Assembly: GCA_905198745.1 (NCBI GenBank)
Contig: CAJKDU010000005.1
Coordinates: 1 to 64,000 of the forward strand
Direction of reading: 5' to 3'
Length of the DNA stretch: 64,000 nt
Source of the DNA: an uncultured Prevotella sp.
GTDB taxonomy: Bacteria > Bacteroidota > Bacteroidia > Bacteroidales > Bacteroidaceae
Shown piece after piece: positions 35,105 to 43,325 of this stretch (positions within the stretch are counted from its first letter, which is position 1; every line of letters starts with the position of its first letter). The notes beneath the pieces were generated by a model. It was not told where the DNA came from. It worked only from the letters and a program-made list of their open reading frames with translations, and ran no database searches. A program made the translations under genes and the position numbers.

Positions 35105-35192
35105 GTTGTTCAAGTGGCAGACTTATGTTGTTCAAGTGGCAGACTTAGGATGTTCAAGTGGCAGACTTAGGATGTCTTAATAGCAGACTTGT
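35105..35192 (+). repeat. 22-bp-period dyad array, copy 2 (four units)
   Basis: The unit is a 13-bp dyad: AAGT-GGCAG-ACTT at 35112, 35134 and 35156, then TAAT-AGCAG-ACTT at 35178, each exactly 22 bases from the last. Three units are almost identical over the full 22 bases. It lies in the 606-base gap between the convergent DUF3127 and DUF4186 genes. Same motif and same period as arrays at 15849 and 50808. Confidence 0.9.
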
Positions 35193-35300
35193 ATTTTGTC
35201 CTGATGCTTGGCCATCCAGTGCCTGGGCCACGGGCAACGAGTGCTCAAGTTGTGAACCTGATGTTGGGCACTTGGCTTGAATATGTAAAATGATGGATTA

Positions 35301-35346
35301 GTGATAGATGTGATAGATAATTATGCATCTATCACACATCTATCAC
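35301..35346. repeat. GTGATAGAT tandem and inverted repeat
   Basis: Two direct copies of GTGATAGAT (35301-35318) face two copies of the reverse complement ATCTATCAC separated by AC (35327-35346). A further direct copy is at 35397-35405. It forms a large hairpin and could also be a cluster of binding sites. Confidence 0.75.
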
Positions 35347-35432
35347 TCATGTTATCTCGCTTGTATTCAGTTGAAAACTGTATGGATTTAAGAAAAGTGA
35401 TAGATAGTGGTGAAAAACGGAAAACTTTTTCC

Positions 35433-35450
35433 TGCGCGCGTGCGCGCGTA
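35433..35450. other. Alternating purine-pyrimidine tract (Z-DNA-prone)
   Basis: An 18-base alternating tract: TGCGCGCG, TGCGCGCG, TA. It lies about 50 bases downstream of the DUF4186 gene end, in otherwise AT-rich sequence. Such tracts can adopt left-handed helix under negative supercoiling. Apart from the 22-bp array, the GTGATAGAT repeat and this tract, nothing else is visible in the gap 34893-35498. Confidence 0.7.
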
Positions 35451-35498
35451 ATTCGCAAGATGACAATTGCTTAATTGCAAGGTGAGCAGCTTGGCTTT

Positions 35499-35972
35499 TC
35501 AATTCTTGTCCCATCTGCTCATTTCTTTTTCTATCCAAGCCATCAGCACGCTGACGGCATAGGCTATTTCCGAGGCCGTGAGCGTGTGGCCGGGTTCTAT
35601 GTGATGCCATTTGTAGAAACATCCGCGACAGCAACAACCAGTGGCGTGCTGGGCTATGAACACGGGATGTCCCCGCATGGGAGTCTGCTTGCCGTCATTG
35701 GGGATGACGGCCGGTGCCAGGCGTTTCGACACGAAGTCGACAGCATGCTTGCGAATGGTGGCGAGCCCCTTTTCGTGTATATAGTCCACGTCTTTCTTCC
35801 GCAGGTGAAATCGGCTGCGGAAGTCAGATTGGGCAAGACGTCTGAAGAGCACCGTGTGGTCATAGTGCTCTTCAGACGTCTTCTCTGATAGTGGTTGTTG
35901 CGCTGGGTCTGGCTTGTCGGCGGCAAATTCGCTGTCGGCAAAGAGGTCCAGTTCCGTGGCTTGTTGTTTCAT
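35499..35972 (-). CDS. DUF4186 family protein
   Basis: 157 residues. From about residue 43 it matches the DUF4186 family (LFRRLAQSDFRSRFHLRKKD, FVSKRLAPAVIPNDGKQTPMRGHPVF, QHATGCCCRGCFYKWHHI). The CCCRGC-x5-HH cluster could hold a metal. Function is unknown. The first ~40 residues are a polar extension; residues 31-46 are encoded by a perfect 18-bp palindrome (35835-35882). Family members are usually shorter, so the true start may lie further in. It begins directly after the DEAD-box gene stop and is the last gene of the lon operon. Confidence 0.85.
   Translation of the reverse strand: MKQQATELDLFADSEFAADKPDPAQQPLSEKTSEEHYDHTVLFRRLAQSDFRSRFHLRKKDVDYIHEKGLATIRKHAVDFVSKRLAPAVIPNDGKQTPMRGHPVFIAQHATGCCCRGCFYKWHHIEPGHTLTASEIAYAVSVLMAWIEKEMSRWDKN
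35835..35882. repeat. Perfect 18-bp inverted repeat inside the DUF4186 gene
   Basis: 35835-35852 (AAGACGTCTGAAGAGCAC) is the exact reverse complement of 35865-35882, with a 12-base loop. On the coding strand each arm is six whole codons (KTSEEH and VLFRRL) and the loop is four codons (YDHT). It lies between the N-terminal extension and the conserved domain. Confidence 0.9.
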
Positions 35973-37460
35973 TTATGCTTCGGTTTGCGTTGCAGCGGGA
36001 GCTTCCTTCTTTTCGCCACTGCCATTGCCGTTTTTGCTGTTCCGTCTATGGTGGTTGTAGCGTCGTTTGTTCTTTTTTTCTCCGGCAGCTTGTTGGGTGC
36101 TGTCCTGAGCGGCAGGTGACTTAGATGGGGTGGTATTGTTGCTGTCAGTGCCGTCATGCTGCTTGTTTCTTTCCTTGGAGCGTCCGCGAGAGTGTTGGCC
36201 TTGTTTGTTTCCACTGCGGTTTCCGCCGCGTTTGCTTTCTCCGCGGCTTCCCTTGCTTCCACCGCGTTTGCCTTCTCTTCCGCCTCGTGCGGGTCTGCTG
36301 GCGTTGGGCTTGTACTCGGGACCTTCGCCGAGTTCCTTGGGCAATGGTGTCTTGTCGATGGTCTTCTCGAGGAATTTCTCTATCTGCTGGAAATAGTAGA
36401 TGTCGTCTTCGCTCACGAAGGTGATGGCTTCACCGTCGCGGTTGGCTCGGGCTGTGCGTCCGATTCTGTGAACGTAGTCCTCGGTGTCGTGTGGCACATC
36501 GTAGTTGATGACCATTTCCAAGTCGTCTATGTCAATGCCTCGTGCAATGATATCGGTGGCGACCAGTACGTCGATGGTGCCGCTCTTGAATTGGAACATG
36601 ATTTCATCTCTCTCGGCTTGTGAGAGGTCGGAGTGCATGGCGCCGCATTTGATGTTCATCCGTACCAGGTTGCGGTGTATGTCCTTCACCTTCTGCTTGG
36701 AACCCGAGAAGATGATAACCCGGTGCAGTTCGCCTTGCTTGAAAAGGTTCTTGATGATGCCTGTCTTCTGCGATTCGTAGCACACGTAGGCACTTTGCTT
36801 GATTTTCTCTGCTGGCTTGCTCACCGCAAGTTTCACGACACTCGGATTCTTGAGTAGCGATTGGGCGAGTGTTTCAATCTTCTTGGGCATGGTGGCGGAG
36901 AACATGATGGTCTGACAGGTGGCGGGAATGTGCTTGGCTATCTGCAGAATGTCCTCACTGAATCCCATGTCGAGCATGCGGTCGGCCTCGTCAAGAACGA
37001 AGAATGACAGGCGGCTCAGGTCCACGTTGCTCAGGCTGAGGTGACTGATGAGGCGACCAGGTGTGGCTATTACCACATCGGCACCCAGTTTCAGAGACTT
37101 GAATTCCTGGTCGTAGCGGTTGCCGTCGTTGCCACCATAAACAGCCACGCTACTCACTCCGTCGAGGTAGTAACTGAACCCTTGCATGGCTTGGTCTATT
37201 TGTTGAGCCAATTCTCGTGTCGGACTCATAATCAGACAGTTGACGGCATCTTTGGGATAGTCATAATCATCGAGCAGACTCAGTATCGGGAGCAGATAGG
37301 CTGCGGTCTTGCCTGTGCCTGTCTGCGCTACGCCCAGCACGTCGTTGCCGTCGAGAATTTCGGGGATACATTTCTCCTGAACTGGTGTGCACTGTTCAAA
37401 GTGCATGTCGTAGAGGGCGTCGAGCACGTTGTCGCTCAAATCTAATTCGTCAAAATACAT
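35973..37460 (-). CDS. DEAD-box RNA helicase (RhlE/CshA-like)
   Basis: 495 residues. The helicase core has LLPILSLL after AQTGTGKT (motif I), PTRELAQQ (Ia), TPGRL (Ib), DEAD (II), SAT (III), VATDIIARGIDI (V) and HRIGRTARA (VI). From about residue 395 there is a basic tail rich in Gly, Arg, Ser and Lys with RGG-like pieces, used for RNA binding. Such helicases help ribosome assembly and mRNA turnover, particularly in the cold. It lies 77 bases downstream of the LptG-type gene and abuts DUF4186. Confidence 0.95.
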   Translation of the reverse strand: MYFDELDLSDNVLDALYDMHFEQCTPVQEKCIPEILDGNDVLGVAQTGTGKTAAYLLPILSLLDDYDYPKDAVNCLIMSPTRELAQQIDQAMQGFSYYLDGVSSVAVYGGNDGNRYDQEFKSLKLGADVVIATPGRLISHLSLSNVDLSRLSFFVLDEADRMLDMGFSEDILQIAKHIPATCQTIMFSATMPKKIETLAQSLLKNPSVVKLAVSKPAEKIKQSAYVCYESQKTGIIKNLFKQGELHRVIIFSGSKQKVKDIHRNLVRMNIKCGAMHSDLSQAERDEIMFQFKSGTIDVLVATDIIARGIDIDDLEMVINYDVPHDTEDYVHRIGRTARANRDGEAITFVSEDDIYYFQQIEKFLEKTIDKTPLPKELGEGPEYKPNASRPARGGREGKRGGSKGSRGESKRGGNRSGNKQGQHSRGRSKERNKQHDGTDSNNTTPSKSPAAQDSTQQAAGEKKNKRRYNHHRRNSKNGNGSGEKKEAPAATQTEA

Positions 37461-37537
37461 ATCTTTTTAGCTTGTTATCTTGTTTTTAATACCTTTTCCT
37501 TTTTGCCGGTGTAGCGGCCCATCACATTGGTTCCTTG

Positions 37538-38725
37538 CTATCTTGGAGCCTTGCGGTAGCAGAAGTAGGCCACCACGATGAATATGATGTTGGGCATCCA
37601 AGCAGCCAAGGCTGGCGGCATACCTGCGTTGATGGCAAACGAGGCCGACACGGTTTGCAGCATGATGTAGCCGAAACTCAATGCCAGACCTATGCCCAAA
37701 TAGAGTCCCATTCCGCCCTTGCGCTTACGCGAGGAGAGCGACAGGCCGATGGTGGTGAGGATGAACGAGGCGAATGACATGGCTATGCGCTTGTGGTATT
37801 CCACTTGATACTGTACCACATTGCCCGATCCGCGGTTAATCTGCTTGGAGATGTATGCCTTCAACTGCGGGCTGGTAAATGTCTCCTGCTGTCCGCGCGA
37901 GTAGACCAGGTCGGTGGGTTCCATCATGATGACAGTGTCTTTTACGGAGCCTTGCGTGATGTGCTCGCGCAATCCCTTGAGTTTGCGGATGGTCCAGAAC
38001 GACGCTTTCCAGTGATACTTGGAGTCGCTGATGGTGTCGTATTGTATCTCGTTGGCTGTCATATGACTCACCAGTTTCTTGTTCTCGAACTTGTCCAGAC
38101 AGAAGCCGTAGCCTTTCTTGGCATTGTCGTCATAGTGCTGGATATAGGCTATTACGCCCTTGTCCACCTGAAGTTGCACATTTTCAGCTGCCGATATTTT
38201 CTTCTTGTTCTTGTATAGTGACTCGAAGTTCTGCTTGATCATCGTGCCGTGCGGAATGACATAGGCTCCCAGGTAGAAAGTGAGGGCCGAAATCATGACA
38301 CACGATATCATGTAGGGACGCATCAGTCTCCTGAAGGAAACACCAGCGGCGAGCATGGAGATTATCTCGCTGTTGCCCGCCAACTTGGAGGTGAAGAAGA
38401 TGACGGATATGAAGACAAACAGCGGGCTGAACAGGTTGGCGAAGTAGGGGATGAAGTTGGCATAGTAGTCAAACACAATGGCCTGGAGTGGCGCATGAAA
38501 CTTCGTGAACTTGTCGAGGTTCTCGTTGACGTCGAAGACGATGGAGATGGATATAATCAAGAGGATGGAGTAGACATAGGTGCCTATGAACTTCTTGATG
38601 ATATATCGGTCAAGGATGGATGTGTAGTGGAACGGATTGAGCAGACGAATCCAGCGGAGATGGCGCTTGAGCCATCTCCCTGTCTTCAGGAGTCTGTACA
38701 TTCGTCTTATGTTTTTCAGCTTCAT
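37538..38725 (-). CDS. LptF/LptG-family permease
   Basis: 395 residues with the YjgP/YjgQ layout: N-terminal membrane helices (about 48-68, 95-118, 135-155), a large periplasmic beta-jellyroll-like domain (about 170-310), then three C-terminal helices (about 318-390). The opening ILDRYIIKKFIGTYVYSILL and SRKRKGGMGLYLGIGLALSFGY segments are typical. It would drive LPS transport from the inner membrane with LptB. LptF and LptG paralogues are hard to separate from a single sequence; LptG is slightly favoured. It lies 27 bases after tgt. Confidence 0.92.
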   Translation of the reverse strand: MKLKNIRRMYRLLKTGRWLKRHLRWIRLLNPFHYTSILDRYIIKKFIGTYVYSILLIISISIVFDVNENLDKFTKFHAPLQAIVFDYYANFIPYFANLFSPLFVFISVIFFTSKLAGNSEIISMLAAGVSFRRLMRPYMISCVMISALTFYLGAYVIPHGTMIKQNFESLYKNKKKISAAENVQLQVDKGVIAYIQHYDDNAKKGYGFCLDKFENKKLVSHMTANEIQYDTISDSKYHWKASFWTIRKLKGLREHITQGSVKDTVIMMEPTDLVYSRGQQETFTSPQLKAYISKQINRGSGNVVQYQVEYHKRIAMSFASFILTTIGLSLSSRKRKGGMGLYLGIGLALSFGYIMLQTVSASFAINAGMPPALAAWMPNIIFIVVAYFCYRKAPR

Positions 38726-38752
38726 TTGCTTGTTTTGTGTGCCTTGCGGCGA

Positions 38753-39880
38753 TTACAGTCTTCTGCCGAGATTGTCGATGACAGATGCCTTCCACTGTAC
38801 AAAATCGCCAGCCAGAATGTGCTGGCGCGCATCAGTGACAAGGCGCAGATAGAAGGCGAGATTATGGATGCTCGCTATCTGCATGGCCAGAAGTTCCTGC
38901 GCCTTGAACAGATGGTGCAGGTAGGCCTTGGTATACACTTTGTCCACGTCGCATCCGTCGGGGTCGATGGGCGAGAAGTCCATTTCCCATTTCTTGTTGC
39001 GCATGTTCATGGTGCCGTCGTAGGTGAAGAGCATTGCATTGCGTCCGTTGCGAGTGGGCATCACACAGTCAAACATGTCCACACCACGCTCGATGGCCTC
39101 GAGCAGGTTCTGGGGCGTGCCTACCCCCATCAGGTAGCGGGGCTTGTCCTTGGGCAGTATCTCATTGACAACCTCAATCATCTCGTACATCACTTCGGTG
39201 GGTTCTCCCACGGCGAGTCCTCCGATGGCATTGCCGTCTGCCCCTTTGTCTGCCACATACTTGGCAGCCTCGCGGCGCAGGTCTTTGAAAGTGCATCCCT
39301 GCACAATGGGGAAGAGTGACTGGTTGTAGCCATAGAGCGGCTCTGTCTCGTTGAAACGCTTGAAGCAGCGGTCCAGCCATTTTTGGGTGAGCTGCAAGCT
39401 TCTCTTGGCATAGTTGTAGTCACTCTGGCCGGGAGGACATTCGTCAAATGCCATCATGATGTCGGCACCGATGATGCGCTCCGTGTCCATCACGTTCTCT
39501 GGGGTGAAGAAGTGTTTGGAACCGTCTATGTGGGAGCGGAACTCGCAGCCTTCTTCTTTCAACTTGCGGATGCCTGTCAGTGAGAATACTTGGAAACCTC
39601 CGCTGTCCGTGAGGATGGGGCGGTCCCAACCACCGAACTTGTGGAGTCCACCGGCAGCCCGAAGCACTTCGAGTCCGGGACGAAGGTAGAGATGATAAGT
39701 GTTGCCCAATATGATTTGTGCTTTCACCTGCTCCTTCAGTTCACTGAAGTGCACGCCTTTCACGCTGGCGCATGTGCCAACAGGCATGAAGATGGGGGTC
39801 TGTATCTGTCCATGGTCGGTAGTGATTACGCCTGCCCTGGCATCACTTGCCGAGTCTGTGTGTTGCAGTTCAAATTTCAT
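38753..39880 (-). CDS. tgt: Queuine/preQ1 tRNA-ribosyltransferase
   Basis: 375 residues, exchanging guanine 34 for preQ1 in queuosine tRNAs. Conserved: GRPI-type region before LTDSGGFQVFSLTGIRKL, FDECPPG, IVQGCTFKDLRRE, GGLAVGEP, and the nucleophile region GVDMFDCVMPTRNGRNAM. The C-terminal zinc site is unusual: the canonical C-x-C-x2-C is reduced to CDVDKV before YTKAYLHHL, so only one of three cysteines is left. The later IHN histidine is retained. It lies one base after lon in the same transcript. queA occurs elsewhere in this window. Confidence 0.95.
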   Translation of the reverse strand: MKFELQHTDSASDARAGVITTDHGQIQTPIFMPVGTCASVKGVHFSELKEQVKAQIILGNTYHLYLRPGLEVLRAAGGLHKFGGWDRPILTDSGGFQVFSLTGIRKLKEEGCEFRSHIDGSKHFFTPENVMDTERIIGADIMMAFDECPPGQSDYNYAKRSLQLTQKWLDRCFKRFNETEPLYGYNQSLFPIVQGCTFKDLRREAAKYVADKGADGNAIGGLAVGEPTEVMYEMIEVVNEILPKDKPRYLMGVGTPQNLLEAIERGVDMFDCVMPTRNGRNAMLFTYDGTMNMRNKKWEMDFSPIDPDGCDVDKVYTKAYLHHLFKAQELLAMQIASIHNLAFYLRLVTDARQHILAGDFVQWKASVIDNLGRRL

Positions 39881-39881
39881 G

Positions 39882-42353
39882 TCAGTCTTGCTTGTTGTCT
39901 TTATTCTTGTCTTCCTCTATGTCGAATGTCACTGGATTGTCTACCAGTTCGTCGGTCAGGGCAAAGTCCCATACCTGCTGTACGTTCTCTACATAGTGGA
40001 AGTTGACACCTTTTATATATATTGGCTCAATCTCTTCAATGTTCTTTCTGTTCTCTTTGCACATAACGATGTCGGTGATTCCGGCTCGCTTGGCAGCAAG
40101 AATCTTCTCCTTGATGCCTCCCACAGGCAATACCTTGCCGCGTAGGGTTATCTCTCCCGTCATGGCGGTGTTTGCGCGCACCTTGCGCTGGGTGAGTGCA
40201 GAGGCTATGGAGGTGGCTATGGTGATGCCTGCCGATGGTCCATCCTTCGGGGTGGCGCCTTCAGGTACGTGGATGTGGATGTTCCAGCAGTCGAAGATGC
40301 GATAGTCCACTCCGAGCTTGTCGATATGGGCCTTCACATATTCCAATGCTATCACGGCACTCTCCTTCATCACGTCACCCAAGTTACCTGTCAGTGTGAG
40401 CTTGCTGCCGTGGCCCTTACTGAGCGAAGTCTCGATGAACAGGATTTCTCCTCCCACGCTGGTCCAAGCTAGGCCGGTGACAACGCCGGCATACTGGTTG
40501 CCTTGGTATATGTCGCGGTAGAAAGGCGGTTTGCCCAATAAGTCTTCTATCATCTGTGGGGTTATCTTCTCGCAGGGCAGTGCTCCCTCCATGGCTTTCT
40601 TGAAGGCAAGTTTGCGCAGGGCCTTGTTGAGTTGCTTTTCGAGTTGGCGCACACCGCTCTCGCGGGTGTACTGTTCAATGATTTTCTCCACGGCTGCCTT
40701 CTCGAATTTCAGCTTCTTTTCGTCCTCCAGTCCGGTGTTCTTTTTTTCGCGGGGAATGAGGTGGCGTTTGGCTATCTCATATTTCTCTTCGGTGATATAT
40801 CCGCTCAGTTCTATGATTTCCATGCGGTCGAGCAGTGGACGGGGGATGGTGTTGAGGTCGTTGGCGGTGGCTATGAAGAGCACCTTGGACAGGTCATAGT
40901 CCACATCAAGGTAGTTGTCGTGGAATGCATTGTTTTGTTCGGGATCGAGTACCTCGAGCAGCGCTGACGAAGGATCACCGTTCACGTTGTTGTTCGTCAC
41001 TTTGTCTATCTCGTCGAGAATGAACACAGGGTTGCTTGAGCCGGCCTTCTGCAGACTCTTCACGATGCGTCCCGGCATGGCGCCAATATAGGTGCGTCGA
41101 TGGCCGCGTATCTCGGCCTCATCATGCAGTCCGCCGAGTGACACTCTGACGTATTTGCGCTTCATGGCGTCAGCGATGCTGCGTCCCAAACTGGTCTTGC
41201 CTACTCCTGGAGGTCCATAGAGACAGAGGATGGGCGACTTGAGGTCGCCTCTGAGGCTGAGCACGGCGATGTATTCCAGTATGCGTTCCTTTACCTTTTC
41301 CATTGCGTAGTGGTCGCGGTCGAGAATCTTGCGTGCATGCTTGATGTCGAGGTCGTCTTCCGTATATATACCCCAAGGCAGCGATGTCATGGTTTGCAGG
41401 TAGTTGTACTGCACGCTGTAGTCGGGGCTCTGAGGGTTGTACATCTCCAGCTTTGCCAATTCCTTCTTAAAGGTCTTGGCTATTTCCTCGGTCCATTTGA
41501 TGTTTTTAGCTTTGTCTTGAAGTTCCTTGATTTCAGGTGAAGCGTTGTCGCGTCCTAATTCCTTCTTGATATTCTTCATCTGCTGTTGAAGGAAATATTC
41601 GCGCTGTTGTTCGTCCAGGTCTTCGCGGGTTTTCGACATGATGTTTTCCTTGATGGAGATGAGTTGCAGCTGCTGATGGATGAGCTTCATCATGTTGAAA
41701 AGGCGTGTCTTTACCTTGGCAGTGTTGAGGAGCTTGTATTTGGCAGAAGTTTTGAAGGGAAAATTGCAGCACAGGTAGTTCACCAGTACTTGTGCATTGC
41801 CAATGTTGTTCACTCCGAACTGAGCCTCGTTGGGTAGGTTCTCGTCGCGGGCAATGAGTTCGAGTGCTTTTTTGCGCATTTCGTCAACAGCGGTCTTCAC
41901 CTCGCGGTCTTTCATGTCGAGGGTGTCGTTTTCGAGTGGATCCACGTAGCCCATATAGTAGGGTGCTACCTTTTTATCCATATCCACGAGCTTGCATCTG
42001 CCCAGTCCCTGCACAATTGCGGTGAGGTTGTTCGTACCGGGAATTTCAAGAACTTTTACCAGCTTGGCATAGACGCCTGTGTGATATACATCCTCAATGT
42101 TGGGGTCGTCTACCTTGTCGTTCTTTTGGCTGAACAGGGCGAAGGTCTTGTCTTCTCCCTCGTCGAGTTTGTGGATGAGGTTGAGGCTTGGCTCCCGTCC
42201 GATAAGTATGGGCGCAATCACGCCCGGAAAGAGCACGAAGTTTCTGGTCACCAAAAGTGGAATAGGGTTGTCGTGCTTGTCGTTTTGCAAGAGTTGTGCA
42301 AGATCGCCTTCAAAGTCGGCTATCATTTGGAATGCGTTGTTGCTCGTATTCAT
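39882..42353 (-). CDS. lon: ATP-dependent Lon protease
   Basis: 823 residues with the complete LonA plan: N-terminal substrate-binding domain (about 30-240), coiled coil (about 240-300), AAA+ module with Walker [10 protein letters not shown] (380-388) and Walker [10 protein letters not shown], and a C-terminal protease domain. The catalytic Ser is in KDGPSAGIT and the catalytic Lys in [14 protein letters not shown]. It degrades misfolded and regulatory proteins. A TAnnTTTG element lies upstream; no CIRCE-type operator was found. It heads a same-strand series with tgt, lptG-type, helicase and DUF4186 genes. Confidence 0.97.
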   Translation of the reverse strand: MNTSNNAFQMIADFEGDLAQLLQNDKHDNPIPLLVTRNFVLFPGVIAPILIGREPSLNLIHKLDEGEDKTFALFSQKNDKVDDPNIEDVYHTGVYAKLVKVLEIPGTNNLTAIVQGLGRCKLVDMDKKVAPYYMGYVDPLENDTLDMKDREVKTAVDEMRKKALELIARDENLPNEAQFGVNNIGNAQVLVNYLCCNFPFKTSAKYKLLNTAKVKTRLFNMMKLIHQQLQLISIKENIMSKTREDLDEQQREYFLQQQMKNIKKELGRDNASPEIKELQDKAKNIKWTEEIAKTFKKELAKLEMYNPQSPDYSVQYNYLQTMTSLPWGIYTEDDLDIKHARKILDRDHYAMEKVKERILEYIAVLSLRGDLKSPILCLYGPPGVGKTSLGRSIADAMKRKYVRVSLGGLHDEAEIRGHRRTYIGAMPGRIVKSLQKAGSSNPVFILDEIDKVTNNNVNGDPSSALLEVLDPEQNNAFHDNYLDVDYDLSKVLFIATANDLNTIPRPLLDRMEIIELSGYITEEKYEIAKRHLIPREKKNTGLEDEKKLKFEKAAVEKIIEQYTRESGVRQLEKQLNKALRKLAFKKAMEGALPCEKITPQMIEDLLGKPPFYRDIYQGNQYAGVVTGLAWTSVGGEILFIETSLSKGHGSKLTLTGNLGDVMKESAVIALEYVKAHIDKLGVDYRIFDCWNIHIHVPEGATPKDGPSAGITIATSIASALTQRKVRANTAMTGEITLRGKVLPVGGIKEKILAAKRAGITDIVMCKENRKNIEEIEPIYIKGVNFHYVENVQQVWDFALTDELVDNPVTFDIEEDKNKDNKQD

Positions 42354-42413
42354 TTATGCGTTGTTTGTCCTTTGTGTCTTGATAAGAATGCACCAATATG
42401 GCGCTTTAGCATG

Positions 42414-42421
42414 CAAAGGTA
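42414..42421 (-). promoter_or_regulatory. -7 element of the lon operon
   Basis: Minus-strand TACCTTTG, exact TAnnTTTG, about 60 bases before the lon ATG. The rest of the 323-base divergent gap 42354-42676 has no gene and no recognisable riboswitch. Confidence 0.6.
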
Positions 42422-42625
42422 CAAATAATAATCGGAATACGTTTCTTTTTTAGTCTTTATTAGAAATGTGGCACGTTGATTTTTCTCCTTGCATGTGTTC
42501 CAAAGGGGTGTCTGTTTGGCTGGTGGGACACTTTAACCCGCCTCAACAGTCCTTTCCTTATTGCACGTCCTCCAATTTATCAAGGGCTGGCTTCGGTTCA
42601 ACAATGAAAATAAAATGTCTTTTAT

Positions 42626-42656
42626 TTTGCATTGTCTTCGATTTGCACTACCTTTG
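42626..42656 (+). promoter_or_regulatory. Promoter of the ThiE-like gene and prs
   Basis: TTTG (42626-42629), 19 bases, then TACCTTTG (42649-42656), 20 bases before the ATG at 42677. Near-perfect consensus with a very short leader. Confidence 0.72.
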
Positions 42657-42676
42657 CACTTAGAAAAGAAAATACG

Positions 42677-43285
42677 ATGAAACTCGTTATACTGACTAAG
42701 CCCACTTTTTTTGTGGAGGAAGACAAAATTCTGGCTACGCTCTTCGACGAGGGATTGGACAACTTGCACTTGTACAAGCCAAATTCTTCGCCTCTCTACT
42801 CAGAGCGTCTGCTCTCTCTCTTGCCCGACGATTACTACCGCAAAATATCCGTACACGATCACTTCTACCTGAAGGATGAGTATGGTCTTCGTGGCATTCA
42901 TTTGGATTGTGCCGACGACGAATTGCCCAAAGGATATAAAGGCCACGTGTCGCGCACATGCCGGTGTTTGGACCAACTAAAGGCTGTGAAGAAAAAAGCC
43001 GACTACGTGTTTTTGCGCAATGTGTTCGATTCCATTACAGAACGTGGTGAACAGGCTTCTTTCTCTCAGGCCGAACTGGAACAGGCATCGCGCAGCGGAC
43101 TTATAGACAGACACGTGTATGCTATGGGAGGCGTCACTGCCGACAACATTCGTAAGGCACGTGACCTTGGCTTTGGCGGAGTGGTAGTCTGTGGAGACTT
43201 GTGGAACAAGTTCGACATACACCACGGACTTGACTATTCAGAGCTTATCGCCCATTTCGGTAAGCTGCTCAAGACAATAGGTTAA
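42677..43285 (+). CDS. ThiE/TenI-like protein
   Basis: 202 residues from ATG at 42677 (MKLVILTKPTFF); the frame extends upstream, but the promoter lies within the extension. The fold follows thiamine phosphate synthase, a TIM barrel with YGLRGIHLDCAD, ADYVFLRNVFDSIT, and VYAMGGVTADNIRKARDLGFGGVVVCGDLW. However, the substrate motifs are altered: the usual HLGQ is HLDC, and the phosphate-binding part is RNVFDSIT. It may be a TenI-like paralogue rather than a true ThiE. No other thiamine gene or TPP riboswitch is nearby. It lies 40 bases before prs. Confidence 0.8.
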   Translation: MKLVILTKPTFFVEEDKILATLFDEGLDNLHLYKPNSSPLYSERLLSLLPDDYYRKISVHDHFYLKDEYGLRGIHLDCADDELPKGYKGHVSRTCRCLDQLKAVKKKADYVFLRNVFDSITERGEQASFSQAELEQASRSGLIDRHVYAMGGVTADNIRKARDLGFGGVVVCGDLWNKFDIHHGLDYSELIAHFGKLLKTIG

Positions 43286-43325
43286 ACCATAAACAAATTA
43301 CTTCAATTTATAAAGAACAGAAACA

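Noticed and set aside
42354..42676. TPP riboswitch before the ThiE-like gene
   Set aside because: The conserved CTGAGA and ACCTGA elements are missing and the promoter leaves only about 15 bases of leader.
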